A DNA stretch of 64,000 nucleotides from a virus: positions 1-64,000 of the IMG/VR virus record IMGVR_UViG_3300030294_000015, one strand, 5' to 3'. Shown here one piece after another: positions 1 through 9,739 of this stretch. The notes beneath the pieces were generated by a model, which worked only from the letters and a program-made list of their open reading frames with translations, was not told the origin of the DNA and made no database searches. The position numbers and the translations under genes are program-made. Every line of letters starts with the position of its first letter. Within the stretch, counting starts at the first letter, position 1.

Positions 1-2
1 AT

Positions 3-218
3 GGTAAAAGAATAAGAACATATGGTGGAAATAGAAAAGAAATTAAAAAAGATTTTGAAAATCTACATTTTATAATATATAGTAATTGGAAGAATCCTTT
101 ATTCTTTGAAGGGATTCCTTACTTTTCTCAAATAAAATTAGAATTAGTTTATAAATCTAAAAATAAAAAAAAAGTAATAGACACTAAATATTTAAAGAAC
201 TTAAAAATGTTAAATTAA
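3..218 (+). CDS. 3' end of a truncated unknown gene
   Basis: An open frame enters from the left edge and stops at TAA 216-218, giving about 71 residues rich in Lys, Asn, Ile and Tyr. There is no internal start with a good ribosome-binding site, so the gene begins outside the window. No family is recognised. The next gene starts 21 bases downstream after a GGTGG site, so the two are probably co-transcribed. Confidence 0.5.
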   Translation, partial: GKRIRTYGGNRKEIKKDFENLHFIIYSNWKNPLFFEGIPYFSQIKLELVYKSKNKKKVIDTKYLKNLKMLN

Positions 219-239
219 TAAGAATGGTGGTTTAGTATT

Positions 240-575
240 ATGGGAAACAGAATTATAATTTCAAAAACAGATGATTATGAAATATTTAAGATAGTTAATT
301 CTAATAATGAATTAGTGGTTCTTGGTAAATATTCATATAAAAATGCAAAGATAGAATGTTTATTTGATAGTAATATGAATCTTATTGTAACAGGATGTGT
401 TATCAATATACAATATAATAATACTAAAAATGATGTACTTATAAGTGTATATAGTATTGATTACAGTTCTATAAATTCAGAAGGAGGAATATTATATTCT
501 TTTGATAATCCTAATATAGAAAAAATAATTATACAAGAAATAAAGTTTGATGAACTAGAAGTAGTAAATCTTTAA
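240..575 (+). CDS. Hypothetical protein, 111 aa
   Basis: The start is ATG 240 after AATGGTGG. The product alternates hydrophobic and polar residues as in a small all-beta protein, with no signal peptide, membrane segment or cysteine cluster. No family is recognised. It closes the left-hand operon: about 87 bases downstream there is a strong terminator, then the polymerase gene. Confidence 0.6.
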   Translation: MGNRIIISKTDDYEIFKIVNSNNELVVLGKYSYKNAKIECLFDSNMNLIVTGCVINIQYNNTKNDVLISVYSIDYSSINSEGGILYSFDNPNIEKIIIQEIKFDELEVVNL

Positions 576-661
576 TAAAACATAAGTTATATAAGTTATC
601 TTTTATTGTCTTATACTTAATAACGACCAGATTATATTACATATATTTATTAAATTAAATG

Positions 662-692
662 AAAAAGGAACTTTTTGTTCCTTTTTATTTTT
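662..692 (+). terminator. Rho-independent terminator
   Basis: A perfect stem AAAAAGGAAC / GTTCCTTTTT with a five-T loop is followed by ATTTTTTA. It separates the 240-575 gene from the polymerase gene. Confidence 0.8.
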
Positions 693-739
693 TACATTTA
701 GCTAAACATATAAGTATGGAAAGGTGAGGTGTATAATAT

Positions 740-2785
740 ATGGAAGATGAATTATTAAAAGGATATAAAGATGGTTCTAATATATCCTTATTAAATGTAA
801 TATATAATTATCCTAAAAAAGATGAAAATGGTAAATGGGAGAAACATGATAATGCTTCTTTTATTTTTTATGATTTTAATGATAATAAGATGAAGATACA
901 AGAAATAGAAGATGTACCTTATGAATTCTATACTGTAAAAGAAGACAGAGTTCCAGATAAACAACAATTCTTTATGAGTAGAAATGATGTAACTCCAGTA
1001 AGTTGTAAATATAGAGCATTAAATAAAAAAGTTGCTGAATATACAGACCAAGTAGAATTATTTAAGTCTAATATTCAAAATGGTAATGCCAGAGAAAATT
1101 ATAAATTACATTATGATCCTAGAGTCATATCCTCTGATATGCATATAGAAGATAAATTAAGAAATATGTTTGATAGAAGATATATAAATGCACCAATACC
1201 AAAAGTAACTAAAGCATTTTTCGATATAGAATATGATGGTAAAGATTATAAAGGTATAGGGATAGATAGAAATGGTACATGTCCTATAAATGCTATATCA
1301 ATGATAAATGAAGTAGACCAAAGAATATATGTATTCTTATTAAGAAATAAAGATAATCCTCTTATAGAAGAATTTGAAGGATATGCTAATACAAATCAAG
1401 TGCATATAGATTTGAGAGAATTTATAAAAGAAAATGTTGGTGGATGGAAGAATGAAATAAGATATGGACTGGATAAGTATGAATATAAATTTAATTTCTA
1501 TGATGATGAAGTACAATTAATAACTGATTTATTTGTTGTAATGAGTTGGTTCAAACCTAGTTTTATATTAGCATGGAATATGGCATTTGATATTCCTTAC
1601 ATACAAAGAAGATTAGAAAACTTAGGTGTAAATCCACAAGATATAATGTGTAATTCGGATTTCAAACATAAAGTATGTCGTTATTATATAGATGATAAAA
1701 AAGATAAAGATGGTAAAATGAAAAAGATAGAAGGTAGAGGAGATTTTGCCACTATATCTTCTCATTCAGTATTCCTAGATCAAATGATTCAATTTGCATC
1801 TAGAAGAAAAGGACAATCTAACTTTATAAGATATACTTTAGATTATATAGGTGAATCTATATGTAATGTAAGAAAATTAGATTACTCACATATTACAAAT
1901 AAGATTCATGAATTACCATATAAAGATTATAAAACATTTGTTTTCTATAATATTATGGATACAGTAGTTCAATATTGTATTGAGAAGAAAACAGGTGATG
2001 TTGATTATGTATATACGAAGTCATTAATGAATAATGTAAGGTATAGTAAAGTACATAGACAAACTACTTATCAAACAACTCGTATGAGTAAAGAGTTTTA
2101 TAATTATTATGAGGATGGTTTAATTCTAGGAAATAATATAAATGCTTCTAATCAAAAACCTAATGAAAAATATCCAGGAGCTTATGTAGCTGATCCTATG
2201 AAATTAAATGATTATTGTAAACAAAAGATAAATGGACGACCAGTAAATATTATACATAATGGGGTTGACTATGATTATTCAGCACAATATCCAAATGAAG
2301 TTAGAGAAAATAATATGGCTCCACATACACAAATAGCAAAAATAATAATAGAACAAGCTGTATATGCTAATGAAAATCCATTTAAGAATAAATACTATAC
2401 TAGAGGGGGTAATTTCTTAGAAGATTATATGACTAGAAGTATATTAGAATTATGTAGAAAATGGTTTAGTCTAGGGTCTTATGGAGAATTAATAGATGAT
2501 GTAATTAATTATATAAATAATAAGAATCTTATGTATAATCCTACACCATTTATAGGAAATAATATGGTGTTTATGAGGAAGACTAATCCTAATGAATTAA
2601 TACAGTTTATGGTTAGACAACCATTAGGAGAGAAGAGTATATTTATGAGACGGAATAATATACCAGATTATTCTTTAGCAGATAATATAAATGTGGATGA
2701 TTATGTATACAATAATGATAGAAGATATGTTAAACAATCTACATCAGATAAAAATGCACAATTAAAATATGAAGAGGAGGAATAG
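740..2785 (+). CDS. Family B DNA polymerase, N-terminal part (3'-5' exonuclease plus motif A)
   Basis: This 681-residue protein carries the proofreading exonuclease motifs of family B polymerases: Exo I FDIEYD (about residue 160), Exo II AWNMAFDIPYI (about 278) and Exo III YNIMDTVVQYC (about 403). It also has the first polymerase motif, DYSAQYPN (about 512), the counterpart of DxxSLYPS. It stops without motif B (KxxxNSxYG) or motif C (DTDS). Both lie on the minus strand at 20915-24840, so the enzyme is split between motif A and motif B. The two halves must associate to bind the catalytic metals; this is inference, by analogy with split gp43A/gp43B in some T4-like phages. Its last 80 residues hold three FMxR/K motifs (about 610, 622, 634) that do not look like polymerase sequence. 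The start follows GGTGAGGTG. Confidence 0.9.
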   Translation: MEDELLKGYKDGSNISLLNVIYNYPKKDENGKWEKHDNASFIFYDFNDNKMKIQEIEDVPYEFYTVKEDRVPDKQQFFMSRNDVTPVSCKYRALNKKVAEYTDQVELFKSNIQNGNARENYKLHYDPRVISSDMHIEDKLRNMFDRRYINAPIPKVTKAFFDIEYDGKDYKGIGIDRNGTCPINAISMINEVDQRIYVFLLRNKDNPLIEEFEGYANTNQVHIDLREFIKENVGGWKNEIRYGLDKYEYKFNFYDDEVQLITDLFVVMSWFKPSFILAWNMAFDIPYIQRRLENLGVNPQDIMCNSDFKHKVCRYYIDDKKDKDGKMKKIEGRGDFATISSHSVFLDQMIQFASRRKGQSNFIRYTLDYIGESICNVRKLDYSHITNKIHELPYKDYKTFVFYNIMDTVVQYCIEKKTGDVDYVYTKSLMNNVRYSKVHRQTTYQTTRMSKEFYNYYEDGLILGNNINASNQKPNEKYPGAYVADPMKLNDYCKQKINGRPVNIIHNGVDYDYSAQYPNEVRENNMAPHTQIAKIIIEQAVYANENPFKNKYYTRGGNFLEDYMTRSILELCRKWFSLGSYGELIDDVINYINNKNLMYNPTPFIGNNMVFMRKTNPNELIQFMVRQPLGEKSIFMRRNNIPDYSLADNINVDDYVYNNDRRYVKQSTSDKNAQLKYEEEE

Positions 2786-2789
2786 AATA

Positions 2790-3410
2790 ATGAAATTAAT
2801 TGAATTAGAAGAACTAATAAATCAATTTAAGATTATTAAATCAGATTTAGTATATCTTAGAGGGAATAATATATTTGGATTTGATTATTCACATACTATA
2901 GTGAAAGAAACATCATTCTGTAATCCTAATTCATATTTGTTGGTTATTCAGATTAAAGATTGGTTAGATTTGTTTAAACAATTAAAAGAATCAAATACTA
3001 AATATGAAAATAAAGTAATTGATGAAATTCAAGGAGACTATATATCATATAAAGGAAAAAATTATTATTATAAATCATCATTTATAATCAGTGAATTAGA
3101 TAGAAAAATAAGTACTATTCATAATATTATGAATAGTATAAAACCTGTTGAATTTATTGAAGATGTAAAATCAGATACAAACTTTAATACTACTTTAGAT
3201 AAGGAATTTAAAAGTGATTGTGGAGTTTACTTATATAGGGTAAAAGAATATGTAATGACTATTTATAAAACTCTATTAGGAATTACATCAAAAGATAATG
3301 TGTCATTGAATATCTATAATTATTCTGATTTATATTTTTTATCTAAGTATGTATTATATAATAAAAAACAATCTATATCCATATATTTAAATTTAAGAAA
3401 ATTACCATAA
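2790..3410 (+). CDS. Hypothetical protein, about 206 aa
   Basis: I chose ATG 2790 because GAGGAGG lies 11 bases before it; the open frame itself extends slightly into the polymerase gene. The product is mixed alpha/beta, Lys/Tyr-rich and soluble, with no recognised motif. It lies between the N-terminal polymerase and portal genes and ends at a terminator. Function unknown. Confidence 0.65.
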   Translation: MKLIELEELINQFKIIKSDLVYLRGNNIFGFDYSHTIVKETSFCNPNSYLLVIQIKDWLDLFKQLKESNTKYENKVIDEIQGDYISYKGKNYYYKSSFIISELDRKISTIHNIMNSIKPVEFIEDVKSDTNFNTTLDKEFKSDCGVYLYRVKEYVMTIYKTLLGITSKDNVSLNIYNYSDLYFLSKYVLYNKKQSISIYLNLRKLP

Positions 3411-3436
3411 AAGGAACGAAAGTTCCTTTATTTTTT
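3410..3436 (+). terminator. Rho-independent terminator with GAAA loop
   Basis: AAAGGAAC-GAAA-GTTCCTTT is a perfect 8-bp stem with a GNRA tetraloop, followed by ATTTTTTA. Confidence 0.85.
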
Positions 3437-3481
3437 ACCTCACGAAACATTGGAATAATAATGAAACGGAGGTAATATATT

Positions 3482-5728
3482 ATGGAAAATGATAAGAGAA
3501 AAAGTATAAGTTCTAAATTTATACAATCTATAACTGGAAAAGTAAATCAATTAAAACAATCAACATCTTTTTTACCATCTAATATAACAGATGATACATT
3601 ATATATAACACAGAATATAAATTCAGAAATAGATAAATTAATAACTCATAATGAAGATATAGAGGGAGAAGCTAATATAGCCAATCTTTATAATAGAATA
3701 GGAAATACTAGTATAAAAGATAATGGTAAAAATGTATCACTTGATTCTATATTTAATTCAAGACAGTTATCTGAACAAATAATGCCTAATTTTATTCAAA
3801 ATAGACAATTATTAGAATATGAAGAAATGATAGATACAATAGTAAAATATTTTCCTACAATGCAAGATGTACTTGATGTAAAAAAAGATCATGTATTATG
3901 TGCAGATCATTATACAAAAGACTTTATTAATGTATTAGATTTAACCACAAATAAATCTACATCAGATGAAGAAGCTTCTGTATTCCAACAAAATATATCA
4001 TATATAAAAGATAAATATAATTTGATAAATCAATATGATAAATTTTATGATATCACGGCATCATATGGAGAATGTTTTATTTATATAAAAGGATATAATG
4101 ATGCTATAGGTGAATTATTAAAGAATAAGAATAAAAATCCAGCTTATCATACAGAAAGTTTTGTATTAAATGAATGTTTTTCTTCTCAAAATGATAATCC
4201 TATAAAAGTACATAAACCTGACACTGAGTATTCTAATTATCTAAATGATATTTCAAAATTAGAATTTACAATCAATTACAATAAATATGGATATATATCA
4301 TCTGCTGTTTCAGAAGCTCATAATATGAGAGAAATATTAACAGAACAACAGCAAAATATTAATATTGGTTATAAAATGATGGAGAAAAAATTAGTACCAG
4401 ATAAATTAGGATTTGAAGGTATACAAGATGGTTTAATAGACAGAGGGAATATAAAAGAAAATAATAAAGATTATGAGAATCCTAAATTAGATTTAAAAGG
4501 TTGTATAGTGCGTAAACTAAGAAGAGAAAATATAATTCCTTTATATTTTGATGATGATACTGTTGTTGGTTATTTTTATATAGAAAGTGAGATTCAAAAT
4601 GAATTAAGAGACTCTAGTAAAAGTAATGCATCCCCATTTAGAGGAAATATGGCTAATATGTCATCTATATTTAATAATACAAAATCAGAAGAAAGAAAAA
4701 ATATATTGACATATATATCTGATAAATTATCTAAAATGATAGATGAAAAGTTTATTAAAGATAATCAAGATTTAAAGAAAGAAATATATCTTGTATTAAA
4801 AAATACTCAAATATTAGAAAAAGGACAAACACAAGTTAATGCTGTATTTATACAACCACAAGATATTATTCATATGAAGTTTGATGAAGATCCATTAACA
4901 CATAGAGGGGTCTCTGATTTAGATAAATCTATTGTACCTGCTAGTATGTATATAAATCTATATACTACAAATACTATTGGTATATTGACTAGAGGATTTG
5001 ATAAGAGAGTATACTATGTAAAGAATAGAGTAGATACAAACATAGCTAGAACATTACTTAATGTAATGAATCAACTAAAAAGAGGAAATATGGGTACTAG
5101 AGAAATATCTAATCCTAAGACAGCTTTAAATATTACTGGTAGATATAATGATGTATTAATCCCTGTAGGACAATCAGGGGATGCTCCTGTTACAATAGAA
5201 AATATGCCTGGTCAAGATATAGATACTAAACAAGACTTAATGGAATCATTAAAAGAATTAGCTATAGGTCCAACTAATGTACCTTTAGATTATGTGGATC
5301 AATCTAAACAAGTGGATTTTGCTACAAGACTTACTATGTCTAATTATAAATTTTTAAGATCTATATATAAGAGACAATCATTAACAAATCCTTTCTTTAC
5401 AAAAATACTTCAAAAAATATATGATTATGAATTCCCAGATGATACTGTAAAATTAAAGGTAACTTTACCTGCACCAGTATATATAAACACAATGGGAGTT
5501 GCAGAAATATTCAGAGTAGTAAATGATTACTCCCAACAAATAGCAGAGACAGAGTTTGTTAATCAAAGCGATCCATTAATAGAAATAAAGAAAAAGATAT
5601 TTATATCAGAACATAATAAACAAGTTATGGGTTCTCAATTAGATAGAAACCTTATATCTAAAGCAAAAGAATATGCTGATTTACATGCTTCAGAATATTC
5701 AGCTCCTAATGATAATAGTGTAATGTAA
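3482..5728 (+). CDS. Portal protein (T4 gp20-like)
   Basis: This 748-residue protein resembles T4-type portals, the dodecameric ring at the capsid vertex through which DNA is packaged. The central region has QPQDIIHMKFDEDP, then a conserved block beginning with DKRVYYVKN (about 510) that matches the portal core around the wing and stem. Next comes VPLDYVDQS, like the loop preceding the tunnel helix, and a helical C-terminus. The first 130 residues are polar and probably disordered. The start follows GGAGGTAATATATT. It is the last plus-strand gene before a shared terminator; tail genes converge on it from the right. Confidence 0.8.
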   Translation: MENDKRKSISSKFIQSITGKVNQLKQSTSFLPSNITDDTLYITQNINSEIDKLITHNEDIEGEANIANLYNRIGNTSIKDNGKNVSLDSIFNSRQLSEQIMPNFIQNRQLLEYEEMIDTIVKYFPTMQDVLDVKKDHVLCADHYTKDFINVLDLTTNKSTSDEEASVFQQNISYIKDKYNLINQYDKFYDITASYGECFIYIKGYNDAIGELLKNKNKNPAYHTESFVLNECFSSQNDNPIKVHKPDTEYSNYLNDISKLEFTINYNKYGYISSAVSEAHNMREILTEQQQNINIGYKMMEKKLVPDKLGFEGIQDGLIDRGNIKENNKDYENPKLDLKGCIVRKLRRENIIPLYFDDDTVVGYFYIESEIQNELRDSSKSNASPFRGNMANMSSIFNNTKSEERKNILTYISDKLSKMIDEKFIKDNQDLKKEIYLVLKNTQILEKGQTQVNAVFIQPQDIIHMKFDEDPLTHRGVSDLDKSIVPASMYINLYTTNTIGILTRGFDKRVYYVKNRVDTNIARTLLNVMNQLKRGNMGTREISNPKTALNITGRYNDVLIPVGQSGDAPVTIENMPGQDIDTKQDLMESLKELAIGPTNVPLDYVDQSKQVDFATRLTMSNYKFLRSIYKRQSLTNPFFTKILQKIYDYEFPDDTVKLKVTLPAPVYINTMGVAEIFRVVNDYSQQIAETEFVNQSDPLIEIKKKIFISEHNKQVMGSQLDRNLISKAKEYADLHASEYSAPNDNSVM

Positions 5729-5735
5729 GCATAAA

Positions 5736-5768
5736 ATAGTCTACAGGATTATCCTGTAGACTATATCT
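5736..5768. terminator. Bidirectional terminator between portal and tail tube genes
   Basis: A 12-bp perfect stem, ATAGTCTACAGG / CCTGTAGACTAT, with a five-base loop is flanked by A-rich sequence on the left and T-rich on the right. It lies between two converging stop codons and can serve both strands. Confidence 0.85.
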
Positions 5769-5769
5769 T

Positions 5770-6549
5770 TTAAGTTGTTACAACATCAGCTAAACCCTTC
5801 CATTCATAATTATCAGAGTTGATAACCATTTTATCACTATTACTATCATTCAATAACCAACCTAAGGCTTCTTTAGCTTTTATATAAACGGCTTCTCCAC
5901 ATACAGGAAATACATTATAAGAGATAGTTGTTTCTTTCTTATCTACCTCACCAACTGTTCCATTAAACATTGACATATCGGCATTATTTGGATAAGCTGC
6001 TAATAATAAGTAAGCTTTTTCAACTTGTCTATAAGTATTATCTGTAACAATATAGAAAAGTATACCTACTTCATTCTCCCATCCAGATTCTAATGTACCG
6101 TCTTGGATTAAACCATGATAATGTTTTGCTTGTTTAGCTTTAGGATCTCTAATACCTTTAAGATATAATTCATGATATTTGTTAAGTATAATACCAGATT
6201 TTTCTGTGTAAGTCATATTAACAGTAACTCCAGTAGGTTCATTAACTTTTCCTATCATATTTAAAGTATTAATACCATCAGTTAATTCTATTGTATCTAT
6301 GCTTAAATCATCAAGACCATCAAGACCTCTAAATTCATGTTCTATAATCCATTTATAGTTATCTACTATAGCGGCATATTCATCATTTTTACCAGCTAAT
6401 TTCTCCATGTATTTTGGTGTTTTAATCCATAATAGAACTTGATATCCTGATTCATATAAATTAAATTGATATAAATTAGAAAAATCTGTAACACCTCTAA
6501 ATAAGTTACTATCAGTAACTGTTCTAGGAGATTTTAATCCTGTATACAT
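5770..6549 (-). CDS. Tail tube protein (probable)
   Basis: A 259-residue protein lying 18 bases downstream of the sheath gene, the usual sheath-then-tube order of contractile tails. The start ATG follows GAAGGAGGGAAATAAT. The sequence is beta-rich, with N-terminal FRGVTDFSNLYQFNLYESGY followed by strands typical of the tube fold. T4 gp19 is shorter (about 163 residues), so this is a larger variant. It is the last gene of the minus-strand tail operon. The assignment rests mainly on position and composition. Confidence 0.65.
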   Translation of the reverse strand: MYTGLKSPRTVTDSNLFRGVTDFSNLYQFNLYESGYQVLLWIKTPKYMEKLAGKNDEYAAIVDNYKWIIEHEFRGLDGLDDLSIDTIELTDGINTLNMIGKVNEPTGVTVNMTYTEKSGIILNKYHELYLKGIRDPKAKQAKHYHGLIQDGTLESGWENEVGILFYIVTDNTYRQVEKAYLLLAAYPNNADMSMFNGTVGEVDKKETTISYNVFPVCGEAVYIKAKEALGWLLNDSNSDKMVINSDNYEWKGLADVVTT

Positions 6550-6567
6550 ATTATTTCCCTCCTTCTT

Positions 6568-8448
6568 CTAAGAATTACTATTGTTTAAGTAAATTGTAAA
6601 CTGTTCTTGTTGTACGAAATCTTTAAACACTACATTTAATGCAGCTTGATATATTTTATTTTGTTTAGCTGTAGTGTCTTCTATATAAACTAATTCTATA
6701 AGATCAAATAAAGAAGAAACTTTATTAAGAACTTTAGTTGTTACAGTATCTTGATAATCAGCCAAATCAGCTTTATCTAAGAAAGAATATCTTATTGATG
6801 GTGCTACTGTTCTAATATCTTTTATGACCTTTTGGATTAATAAGATATTATTCATAAATGTTGCTTGAGTGTAATCAATTTGAGAAGTTATTTGAGTATC
6901 TTGTATAAAATTACCTTCATCATATTTAGTAGCATAATTCAATCTATATTCTATAAAATTATCTTTTTGTTTTACATCTGGTAAATTTATAGGTCTAAAG
7001 TTTTCAGTACCCTCAATCCATCTTGAAAATTTAATTCCATACATACTTCCAGCAAATGGACGACTTCTACCATTTACAAAGTGAGGTATTAATAACTCAC
7101 ATAATTCTAATATAGATGTAACTGTAATTTGTTTATTAGAGAATGGATCTATTATATCATAGAATAATGGATAAGTACCTGAGTACATACTATTATTACT
7201 ATTTTCTAAAAAATCTTCACCATTACTAATAATATCAGAATATGTAGTATCTAATATACACATATCTCTCAAGAAGTATGGATCTATTCTTACATCACAT
7301 AATGACGTTATTGCTTTCTTAACACTAATAGGATAATTAGCATCAGGAATAATATCAATCTTAAAGTTATCTATATCATATATATCAGTAGTTAAATTAC
7401 CATTAAAAAAGTTTACTAATTCATTAGCATAATCATCTGAATTTATAGGATAAGTACCAAAAGAACCATTAGATCCATTATCTAAAGATAATCCATAAGT
7501 ATATGATAAATTTGCATATCCAGTAGAATTATCTAATGATATATCTGTTAATGATACACCTGTTCTATCTTTACAATTGAACAAATCTAAATTCATAAGT
7601 TCATCATAAGTATAATTAGATTGTAATGTACTTAACTTTTCAGACATTAGTTCCCAATAACTTTCAAATAATTCACATTTAATTTGGTCTGAATATTGAG
7701 AAATAACTGTTTGAATAGACATATTTTTTTCATATTCTGAAATATCTGGATTTGAAGTAAAGTTTAAAGTCTCTAATATAGTAGAATTTTCAATTACTTC
7801 TAAATAATATTTCATATATGATAATTTTTTAGAAGCAGTAGAATTAGAACAAATTCTAATTTTCTTATTACTAATACCTCTTCCATTATCTGTTATAACA
7901 AATAACGGATAAATCATATTAGTTTCATCTAAAGTAGATTTTACTAAAGTAGATAATCCTTTTATACTTGTAACATCGGAAAATGATTTTCCTGTATATT
8001 TAACCTTGTATTTTTTTTCCATAACCGCTGTATTACCATCAGCTATTATAGTTTCATTTCCAGCACTGTCTGTATATACTAAATATCCATCACTATTTGT
8101 TTTTTGTGTTGATGAACTAGTTATTTGAGCATATATAACAAGATTTGCAAGAGTAGCATCTGCTGCTACTATTCTTTTAAATATTAATTTTGCTTCATCT
8201 TGAGCTAATATCCCAGCAGTTAATAAAGCCTGTCCATATTTAGCAAATGATGGTTTAATGCCATATTTAGTAAAAAATTTAATCCCTTTAGTAGACGCAG
8301 GCACTACAGTCATCTCTTCAGGACCTTTAGGAGCTGCTGATGCTATAAGAAATACAGGACCATTATATGTCACTGTAGTTGTTGAAGTTGTAATAGCAGA
8401 ATTATCAACAATCGTAAATTGTGATTCTGGTGTAACTATCTGAGCCAT
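6568..8448 (-). CDS. Contractile tail sheath protein
   Basis: This 626-residue protein begins MAQIVTPESQFTIVDNS and then has a P-V-F-L-I-A-S-A-A-PKGP segment, as in phage sheath proteins where an N-terminal arm precedes the first beta domain. The C-terminal 150 residues hold the conserved sheath core pattern, with PINLPDVKQKDNFIEYRLNY, a helix starting YTQATFMNNIL and a terminal FTIYL strand that donates to the neighbouring subunit's handshake. T4 gp18 is of similar size (659). The start follows AAAAGGAGGAATAAAT. It shows the virion is a myovirus. The tube gene follows immediately. Confidence 0.85.
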   Translation of the reverse strand: MAQIVTPESQFTIVDNSAITTSTTTVTYNGPVFLIASAAPKGPEEMTVVPASTKGIKFFTKYGIKPSFAKYGQALLTAGILAQDEAKLIFKRIVAADATLANLVIYAQITSSSTQKTNSDGYLVYTDSAGNETIIADGNTAVMEKKYKVKYTGKSFSDVTSIKGLSTLVKSTLDETNMIYPLFVITDNGRGISNKKIRICSNSTASKKLSYMKYYLEVIENSTILETLNFTSNPDISEYEKNMSIQTVISQYSDQIKCELFESYWELMSEKLSTLQSNYTYDELMNLDLFNCKDRTGVSLTDISLDNSTGYANLSYTYGLSLDNGSNGSFGTYPINSDDYANELVNFFNGNLTTDIYDIDNFKIDIIPDANYPISVKKAITSLCDVRIDPYFLRDMCILDTTYSDIISNGEDFLENSNNSMYSGTYPLFYDIIDPFSNKQITVTSILELCELLIPHFVNGRSRPFAGSMYGIKFSRWIEGTENFRPINLPDVKQKDNFIEYRLNYATKYDEGNFIQDTQITSQIDYTQATFMNNILLIQKVIKDIRTVAPSIRYSFLDKADLADYQDTVTTKVLNKVSSLFDLIELVYIEDTTAKQNKIYQAALNVVFKDFVQQEQFTIYLNNSNS

Positions 8449-8501
8449 ATTTATTCCTCCTTTTAAATATATTATTGATATGTTATAATGTACCAGTTAG
8501 T

Positions 8502-9230
8502 CTAAATCATTATTTTTTCTAATGGTGAATATTTGGTATCTTTTGTTAATGTAGCGTTTACAATAGATTCATCTATATTCTCACTTGTAAGTGCCGCAAA
8601 TGGTGATATAAATTTAGGAATTTGTTTCATAGGAATATATTGATAATCAGTCATATTAGACATATTAGTATGTCTAAATAATGTTCTAATATCATCTTTA
8701 GATCTACACATTTCTGCAACTAGTATTCCAAATAACTGAGCATTTAATTTATAATCTTCACCATTTAATTTTATATTGTCTAAGAAATATTTATATATAG
8801 TAGAATAATCTATAGTAGTAGGCATCTTACCAGTCATAAACATTCCTAACAAAATATCTGCATTAGATACCTTCTGTTCTAACATAACAGACTTTACTAT
8901 AACATCTCCTTTCTTATATTTAAGTAATCTATAGTCATCTTCTTCTGATGTCTTAGTAAGTTTTATTCCTTTAATTTTTTCTATTTTACTTGGAATAGTA
9001 GTAAATATTGTAGGATAATTAAAAGTTCTCAATCCATCGTGTTTACCTTTTTCATCAAAAATAGCATAATTTAATATACCCATAAGATCTACATTCTCAC
9101 CAATTATTTCTGCAAATTTTCGTTCAAAATAAATCTCAGGAACATAAAAAACAAATTCTCCGTTATCGTTAAATAATAAAGATTCATTATCCCTTCGTAA
9201 AAAGGATGGAATCTTGTATTTACTGTCCAT
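8502..9230 (-). CDS. Probable virion or tail-assembly protein, 242 aa
   Basis: A soluble mixed alpha/beta protein with no recognised domain. The start ATG follows AAGGAGGTGTTCTATAT. It is immediately upstream of the sheath gene in the same direction, so a tail or neck role is likely from context only. The segment with MLEQKVSNADILLGMFMTGKM looks like a helical assembly module. Function otherwise unknown. Confidence 0.6.
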   Translation of the reverse strand: MDSKYKIPSFLRRDNESLLFNDNGEFVFYVPEIYFERKFAEIIGENVDLMGILNYAIFDEKGKHDGLRTFNYPTIFTTIPSKIEKIKGIKLTKTSEEDDYRLLKYKKGDVIVKSVMLEQKVSNADILLGMFMTGKMPTTIDYSTIYKYFLDNIKLNGEDYKLNAQLFGILVAEMCRSKDDIRTLFRHTNMSNMTDYQYIPMKQIPKFISPFAALTSENIDESIVNATLTKDTKYSPLEKIMI

Positions 9231-9277
9231 ATATAGAACACCTCCTTATAGTATAAAGTTTTCAGTATTAAACGTAA

Positions 9278-9310
9278 AATACAGATATGGAAAACCCACA
9301 TCTGTATTAT
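9278..9310 (-). terminator. Terminator on the minus strand
   Basis: Read on the minus strand, ATACAGAT..CCATATCTGTAT forms a stem with a GGGTTTT loop and is followed by TTTTACG. It lies just after the 9362-9736 gene, so the tail genes below may have their own promoter. Confidence 0.6.
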
Positions 9311-9361
9311 AATTATAAATGAGTACATATATTAGTAATTATATCATATATTTCTGTTTTA

Positions 9362-9736
9362 TTAAACTGTAGTTGGTGGTGTATCAACAATTACATTACC
9401 ACTAGCATCATAGTTTACATCAAAAGTTGGTGAAGTAACATTTGAAATATCTCTAACTTGAGAAGGATATATTTTCTTTGTATATGCTTGACTAGTTACA
9501 GATGTATCAGTAACAAAATATACATCATCACTTTCAGCATTTATCTTTGTTACAGTCCCAACAATAGTAGATAGTCTTTCATTCTCAATAAATTTAACAG
9601 CAATAGTATCTCCTATATTGAATTGAGATTGCTTGGAAGTCTTATCAGCATAAGTGATAATAATCTTTAAAGATTTATTAACCTCTGTTTCAACATCTGT
9701 CACAATTGAGCTATTGTCTAATTCTTTAAAACTCAT
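9362..9736 (-). CDS. Small beta-barrel protein, 124 aa
   Basis: The central segment GDTIAVKF, then GTVTKI and later IYPSQVRDI has the spacing of a small SH3- or OB-like barrel; the last 25 residues are polar. The start follows AAAGGAGGTATAATAA, four bases after the stop of the gene upstream, so it is tightly coupled to that gene. A virion accessory or assembly role is inferred from the operon only. Confidence 0.6.
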   Translation of the reverse strand: MSFKELDNSSIVTDVETEVNKSLKIIITYADKTSKQSQFNIGDTIAVKFIENERLSTIVGTVTKINAESDDVYFVTDTSVTSQAYTKKIYPSQVRDISNVTSPTFDVNYDASGNVIVDTPPTTV

Positions 9737-9739
9737 TTA

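Noticed and set aside
8258-8443. Plus-strand 61-aa frame inside the sheath gene
   Set aside because: It is the antisense shadow of the sheath N-terminus and has no ribosome-binding site.
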